A stretch of 64,000 bases of DNA from positions 128,510,714 to 128,574,713 of the forward strand of contig CM057460.1 in the NCBI GenBank assembly GCA_030035585.1, in the 5' to 3' direction. The DNA comes from Dugong dugon (lineage: Eukaryota; Chordata; Mammalia; Sirenia; Dugongidae). Numbering within the stretch: the stretch's first letter is position 1; every line of letters begins with the position of its first letter. The translations under genes were made by a program, and so were the position numbers. Below are positions 59,261 through 64,000 of the stretch, in pieces. Under the pieces are notes generated by a model. That model was not told the DNA's origin, searched no databases, and saw only the letters and a list, made by a program, of their open reading frames with translations.

Positions 59261-59911
59261 TCTATTCCAAACATATGCTGTAACCCCTATCCTATCGTGC
59301 CTCTCTTGTAGGAATCATTGGGGGAAATAAAACTATCCAATTCATTCAGAATTACTTCTTAGCAAAATTGAAATTAAAAAGAAACTTACAGTTTACTACT
59401 TTAGTTTTTGGCTCAGATTGCTCCAGCTTTAGCACCTCATCATTGTGAATTTTTTTTTTTTTTTTAATGAGCACTTTCTTACTTTCTGGCACTACAGGAT
59501 ACTTTATATTCACCTGCCCCAGTCCTAGAATTTACATTCCCTGCCCCAATCCTAGAATCTGCCATTTTTCCAAGAGGCCCTTGTTCCTTTTATTGGAGAC
59601 AGGTATTAGAGACTAAGATCTTGGCTCTAGATGTGTTCATTGTTACTGGCTGTTATTGTTTCTATAAATTCTCAGCAGACAGAGCAAGGGAATATATATG
59701 TATAAACTCATCCACGTATATACACTATCTGTAAGTAATATATATGTATCCATCTGTATCTGTATTAAGCTAAGCTAAAGTTCATATTGATATCTCCAAC
59801 TCTGATCTGTTACCACATGGATCTTCTAATCTTCTTTCTTGCTTATCTGTAATGCACTGCTCCAATAGTGAAAAATTTTGTTCCCACCATCCATCATGCA
59901 TTTACTTAATC
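59261..59911. other. No feature recognised
   Basis: AT-rich DNA with a T-tract (59452-59466) and a TATATGTA-rich stretch (59690-59750). No exon or repeat body identified. Confidence 0.45.
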
Positions 59912-59920
59912 ATTTCCAGT

Positions 59921-60131
59921 TGTTACTCTTGTTTGTGCCTTCAAGTTGATTTTGACTCCTAGTGACCCTAGAGGACAAAGTAGAACTACCCCATAGGGTT
60001 TCCTAGGCTGAAATATTTACTGGAGCTGATCACCAGTTCTTTTCTCCTGCAGAGTTGCCAGTGGGTTTGAACTGCTTTCCTTTTGGTTAGCAACTGTGCG
60101 CTTAGCCATTGCACCACCAGGGCTCCTTTCT
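59921..60131 (-). mobile_element. AfroSINE, long type, 9-bp TSD
   Basis: Reverse SINE: 'ccttcaagttgattttgact', 'ctaccccatagggtttccta', long-type middle 'ttcttttctcctgcagagtt', head complement 'gccattgcaccaccagggc'. TSD atttccagt is at 59912-59920 and 60132-60140. Confidence 0.93.
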
Positions 60132-60384
60132 ATTTCCAGTATGTGTGTACAATGTTTTCTGAATTGTTTACCCATACCCCCATGGGAAACAACTTTAACA
60201 AATATAATACTGTGCTTATGTACAGCTCCTTTTGCCTTTTGTTTCATGGTCTCCATTCATTCCCAAGTTTACTTAGGTCAGCACTTCCCACTCCCCCCTG
60301 CTTTAGTGAAAATACTTCATAATTTGTAACAGTTAGATTTTGCTGTTACAGTATAAGTATTTCATCCTGGGATACCTGACCTCC

Positions 60385-60510
60385 TAAATTTTTTTTTAAT
60401 TTGCATACATTAGAATTCACTCTTTGTGCTCTAAAGTTCTGTGAGTTTTGACAAATTCATAGTGTCATGTATCTACCATTACAGTATCATGCAAATACGC
60501 TGATGAGGGA
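60385..60510 (-). repeat. Old L1 3' region fragment
   Basis: 'ttagaattcactctttgtgc', 'gagttttgacaaattcatag' and 'accattacagtatcatgcaa' follow an old L1 UTR segment in reverse. Assignment by pattern only. Confidence 0.5.
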
Positions 60511-60900
60511 GAATAGACAAATCTCCTGTGCAGAAGGGTTTCAAATAAATTATGTAGATACTCAGCCCTCAAGGAGGTAGACATAACTCCTCACTCCTTA
60601 AATGTGGGCTATATATAGTGATTTCTTTCAAAAGAGTACAGTGTGGAAAAGGAGTAAAAGAAACACTTTACAGTGGAGAAACCTGATAAACACTACCTCA
60701 GACAGTTGAACAAGATGAACACCAATAGTGATGTCATGTTGATAGTACCTACTGTTGATACGATGTAATTAGAATGGTCGTTTACCTCTGTGATCTTCCT
60801 CCCAAAAACCCATACCCCAGTCTAATCATGAGAAAAACACACAAATCCAAATTGAGGGGCATTCTACAAAACATATGACCAATACTCCTAAAAACCATCA

Positions 60901-61044
60901 TGACATTTCATATGCACAGATGAAGTTCAGCAAATTAATTTGGTCTCTACAATCAATTCCATGTACTTTGAAAATACTGCTCTTTGAATTATGACAGAAA
61001 AATAACTTGGGTTATTTAGGCAATGAATAAAGCTAATTTTAGTG
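60901..61044 (+). repeat. Unclassified 140-bp repeat, copy B
   Basis: The counterpart of 50771-50911. It interrupts the old L1 UTR between 'cctaaaaaccatca' and 'gtaaacaaggcaagtctg', so it behaves as an insertion. No TSD can be defined by eye. Confidence 0.6.
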
Positions 61045-61226
61045 ACGAGTAAACAAGGCAAGTCTGAGAAACTGTCATAGCCTAGTGGAGCCTACTAAGA
61101 TAGAATGACTAAATGCAGTATGGAATCCTAGATGGGATCTTGAAAAAGAAGAAGGACATTAGGTAAAAACTAATAAAATCTGAACAAAACTATGGACTTT
61201 AGTTAATAACAATATATCAATTTTGT

Positions 61227-63207
61227 CTTTTTTTTAAAAAAATTTTGTCAGGTATTTTCTTGATGTTGTTTTTATTTTTATTGTGTTTTAGGTGAAAGTG
61301 TATAGCACAAATTAGTTTGCCTTGGTCAAGTTGTGCTACTTTCCTCTGTATTGTGTATTGTCTTTCCCTTCACCAAAATTAACTTGTCTACTATCTAGCT
61401 GGTTGATTTCACGTCCTTACTCCTCCCCTTCTTTGTAACCATCAAAGGTTTTTTTTCTGTGTGTAAACCTTTTCTTGGGTTTTATAATAATGGTCTCATA
61501 CAATATTTGTCCTTTTGTGATTGACTTATTTCACTCAGCATAATCCCCTCTGAATTCATCCATGTTGCGAGATGTTTCACAGATTCATCATTGTTCTTTA
61601 TCGTTGCATGGTATTCCATTGTGTATATGTACCATAGTTTGTTTATCCATTTATCTGATGATGGACACTTAGGTAGTTTCCAATTTTTTTCTATTTTGAA
61701 TAATTCTGCAATGAATATGAGTGTGCATATGTCTATTCACATGACAGCTCTTATTTCTCTAGGATATATTCCTAGGAGTGGGATTGCTGGATTGTATGGT
61801 ATTTCTATCCCTAGCTTTTTAAGGAGACACTATCTAATTTTCCACAGTGGTTGTACCATTTTACATTCCCACCAGCAGTACATACAAGTTCCAACCTCCC
61901 CGCAACCTCTCCAATATTTGTCTTTGTTTTTTTTATTATTTGTGCCAATAATGTCGGGGTGAGATGGTATCTCATTGTAGTTTTGATTTGCATTTCTCTA
62001 AGGGTTAAGATTGAAAGAATTTCCTCATGTGTTTGTCAGCTGCATGAACGTCTTCTTTGGTAGAGTGTTCATATCCTTTGCCCATTTTTTAATTGGATTA
62101 TTTGTCTTTTTGTTATCGAGGCGTTGAAATATGCTGTAGATTTCAGAGATTAGATCCTTGTCAGATATGTCATAGCTAATTTTTTTTTTTTTTGATGAGC
62201 AAAAGTGTTTATTTTTTAGGAGCTCCCAGTTATCTAGCTTATTTTCAGGTTTTTTTTTTTTTTTTTTTTTTTGCACTGTTAGCTATGTTTGTATTGTATC
62301 TGAGCCATGTATTAGTGTCCCTAGCATTGCCCCTATTTTTCCTTCCATGGTCTTTATTGTTTTATGTTTTATATTTAGGTCTTTGATCCATTTTGAGCTA
62401 GTTTTTGTGTATGGTGTGAGGTATGGGTTCTGTTTCAGTTTTTTATAGATGGACGTCCGGTTTTGCCAGCAACATTTGTTAAAAAGACTGTTTTTTCACT
62501 ATTTAATAGACTTTGGTTCTTTGCAAAAATCAGCTAACCATAGGCAGATGGATTTATGTTCTCAGTGCTGTTTGATTGGTCTATGGGTCTGTCGTTCTAC
62601 CATTACCAGGCTGTTTTCACTAGCATGGCTGGATAAAAGTTTCTGAGATCAGGTAGTGTGAGGCCTCCTACTTTTCTTTTTCTTCAGTAATGCTTTGCTT
62701 ATCCAGGGCCTCTTTTTTTTCCATATAAAGTTGGTGATTAGTTTTTCATCTTATTAAATAATACTGTTGGTATTTGGATTGGGATTGCATTATATCTGTA
62801 GATCACTTTGGGTAGGATTGACATTTTGACAATGTTGAGTCTTCCTATCCATGAATATGGTATGTTTTTCTATTTATATAGGTCTCTTTTGGTTTCTTGC
62901 AATAGTATTTTGTAGTTTCTTTATATAGGCCTTTTATGTCTCTGGTTAGATTTATTCTTAAATATTTTACCTTTTTAGGGGCTATTATAAATGGTATTAT
63001 TTTCCAGATTTCCTTTTTTGAAGTTCTCTTTGTTGGTGCATAGGAATCCAACTGATTTTTGTGTGTTGATCTTGTATCCTGCTACTCTGCTGAATATTTC
63101 TATTAGTTCCAGTATTTTTATTGTGGAATCTTTGGGGTTCTCTATGTATAGGAGCCTATAATCTGTGAATAGGAGTAATTTTACTTCTTCCTTTCCCATT
63201 TGGATGC
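61227..63207 (-). mobile_element. 5'-truncated L1 inserted in an older L1, 9-bp TSD
   Basis: The tail is on the left (T/A-rich 61228-61290), followed by a 3' UTR with an internal deletion (from about 61315 directly to the 'caagttgtgctactttcctc' region), then ORF2 from its C-terminus to the RT domain. TSD caattttgt (61218-61226) versus caatattgt (63208-63216). Confidence 0.92.
61484..63207 (-). pseudogene. L1 ORF2 C-terminal half, degraded
   Basis: The RT block at 63199-62975 reads [20 protein letters not shown], so the catalytic FADD is replaced by FTDY. Downstream blocks 62845-63051, 62025-62276 and 61811-61993 are in different frames, with poly(A)-derived Lys runs (complement of T-tracts at 62187-62197 and 62251-62272). 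The endonuclease is absent through 5' truncation. It is inactive. Confidence 0.9.
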
Positions 63208-63375
63208 CAATATTGTGTTATTAATGTTGACCAATATATCATATTCACATAAGATGCTAATTATAGGGGAAATTGGGTGTAGGACATATAAGAACAGTCT
63301 TTAATATGTTCACAATTTTTTTTGGTAAATCTAAATCTATTCTTAAATTTTAAAAAAAGGTTATTTAAAAAATGA

Positions 63376-64000
63376 AATTGATAAACAATGGGGAGCATGC
63401 TTTAAAACAAGCATCGCTCTGGCACAAATTAACTTCTTATAAACTAGGTAAATAAGTTCTAAAGTGTTAAAAATGAGAAATATTAAGAAAAAATTAACTC
63501 TTAAGATTTCAACCCAAATTTGAAGAAAGGCAGACATGTAAAAATTGGAGCTGAGAAGTTATCCAAATTGGAGGTGATTTTAGGGCAAGAGTTTGGATGA
63601 AATTTTTAAATATAGTAAAATATTTGACATATATGAGGAAGACATAAAATTTAATGTTCATCTCTATTTTCAGTAAGACACGAATATTTGAAGTGTGAAA
63701 CTGGCAAATAAGATTTAGACTAATCTAGACTTCACAGATCTCTGGAAGAAGATGATAGTGCTTTTGAGAGAAGATGTTAATGGATCTGTTGAACTCTTCT
63801 CGTCCACTATAGTAACTTCCTTAAGAAGGCCAAGCAAGCATTGTGAGATTAGCTAAGGTAATTTTACTTCTCATATTCCAGAGATTTCACTGAGTACTAA
63901 ACAGAAGATGTATTTAAGGTACTGACTTTTCCATATTTTGAAAACAAGGCATTTTAAAGAAATCCAGAAATCTTTTTTCCTTCCCGTAGTTAATACGTTT
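63376..64000. other. No feature recognised
   Basis: AT-rich DNA up to the window edge. No exon, repeat or RNA identified. Confidence 0.45.

Larger units (their letters stand above)
60515..63375 (+). repeat. Old L1 3' UTR, interrupted by two insertions
   Basis: 'ttacagtggagaaacctgat', 'cccagtctaatcatgagaaa', 'caaattgaggggcattctac', 'gacattaggtaaaaactaat' and 'ggactttagttaataacaat' run in consensus order for an ancient L1 (L1MB/ME-like) 3' end. They continue after the younger L1 with 'ggggaaattgggtgtaggac' and an A-rich end near 63365. The 140-bp repeat (60901-61044) and the L1 at 61227-63207 interrupt it. Confidence 0.7.

Overview
The window is nuclear DNA of a mammal, almost certainly an afrotherian and most probably an elephant or close relative. 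Three things point there: about fifteen tRNA-headed SINEs of the AfroSINE type, several RTE/BovB-class LINE copies whose last bases match the SINE tails, and long L1 elements of a lineage with its own 3' UTR. Mammalian-wide fossils (MIR, L2, old L1) lie underneath. I recognise no host exon, tRNA, rRNA, snRNA, CRISPR array or bacterial/viral operon. Every ORF with recognisable protein similarity is a fragment of L1 ORF1, L1 ORF2 or RTE reverse transcriptase, and the larger ones carry visible stops or frameshifts.

Layout. 1-3826: 3' part of a + strand L1 whose 3' UTR was hit by a 483-bp MaLR-like LTR. 3827-8777: L2, two AfroSINEs, and an L1 3' UTR split by an RTE. 8778-10554: 5'-truncated + strand L1 with an open ORF2 C-terminus and an 11-bp target-site duplication (TSD). 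10566-15022: old mammalian repeats carrying four AfroSINE insertions, one of them a dimer. 15023-25302: a minus-strand RTE split by an essentially full-length 8.1-kb minus-strand L1, itself split by a 484-bp solo LTR. 25303-34570: a short terminal-inverted-repeat element, L1 3' UTR, MIRs, an ancient + strand L1 and a SINE-within-SINE. 34571-44990: mostly single-copy DNA with MIR, L2, L1 and SINE fragments. 45001-47580: a 2.6-kb + strand RTE with a 10-bp TSD. 51028-59164: a second full-length minus-strand L1 inserted into a MIR. 59921-63375: an AfroSINE, an old L1 3' end and a younger L1 inserted in it.

The elements form an interacting retrotransposon community. L1 supplies poly(A)-type insertions. 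RTE shares its 3' tail with AfroSINE and is therefore the likely partner of the SINE. LTR copies jumped into L1s. Insertions inside insertions give a relative age order. The least expected observations are the mosaic 3' UTR of one L1 lineage (two homologous terminal modules separated by a third module with its own A-tract), the AfroSINE dimer with a single TSD, a lineage-specific MaLR-like LTR with clean 5-bp TSDs, and a long sense ORF plus repeated GC blocks in the L1 5' UTR. I found no convincing new coding system. Boundaries are read by eye and may be off by several bases where no TSD fixes them.
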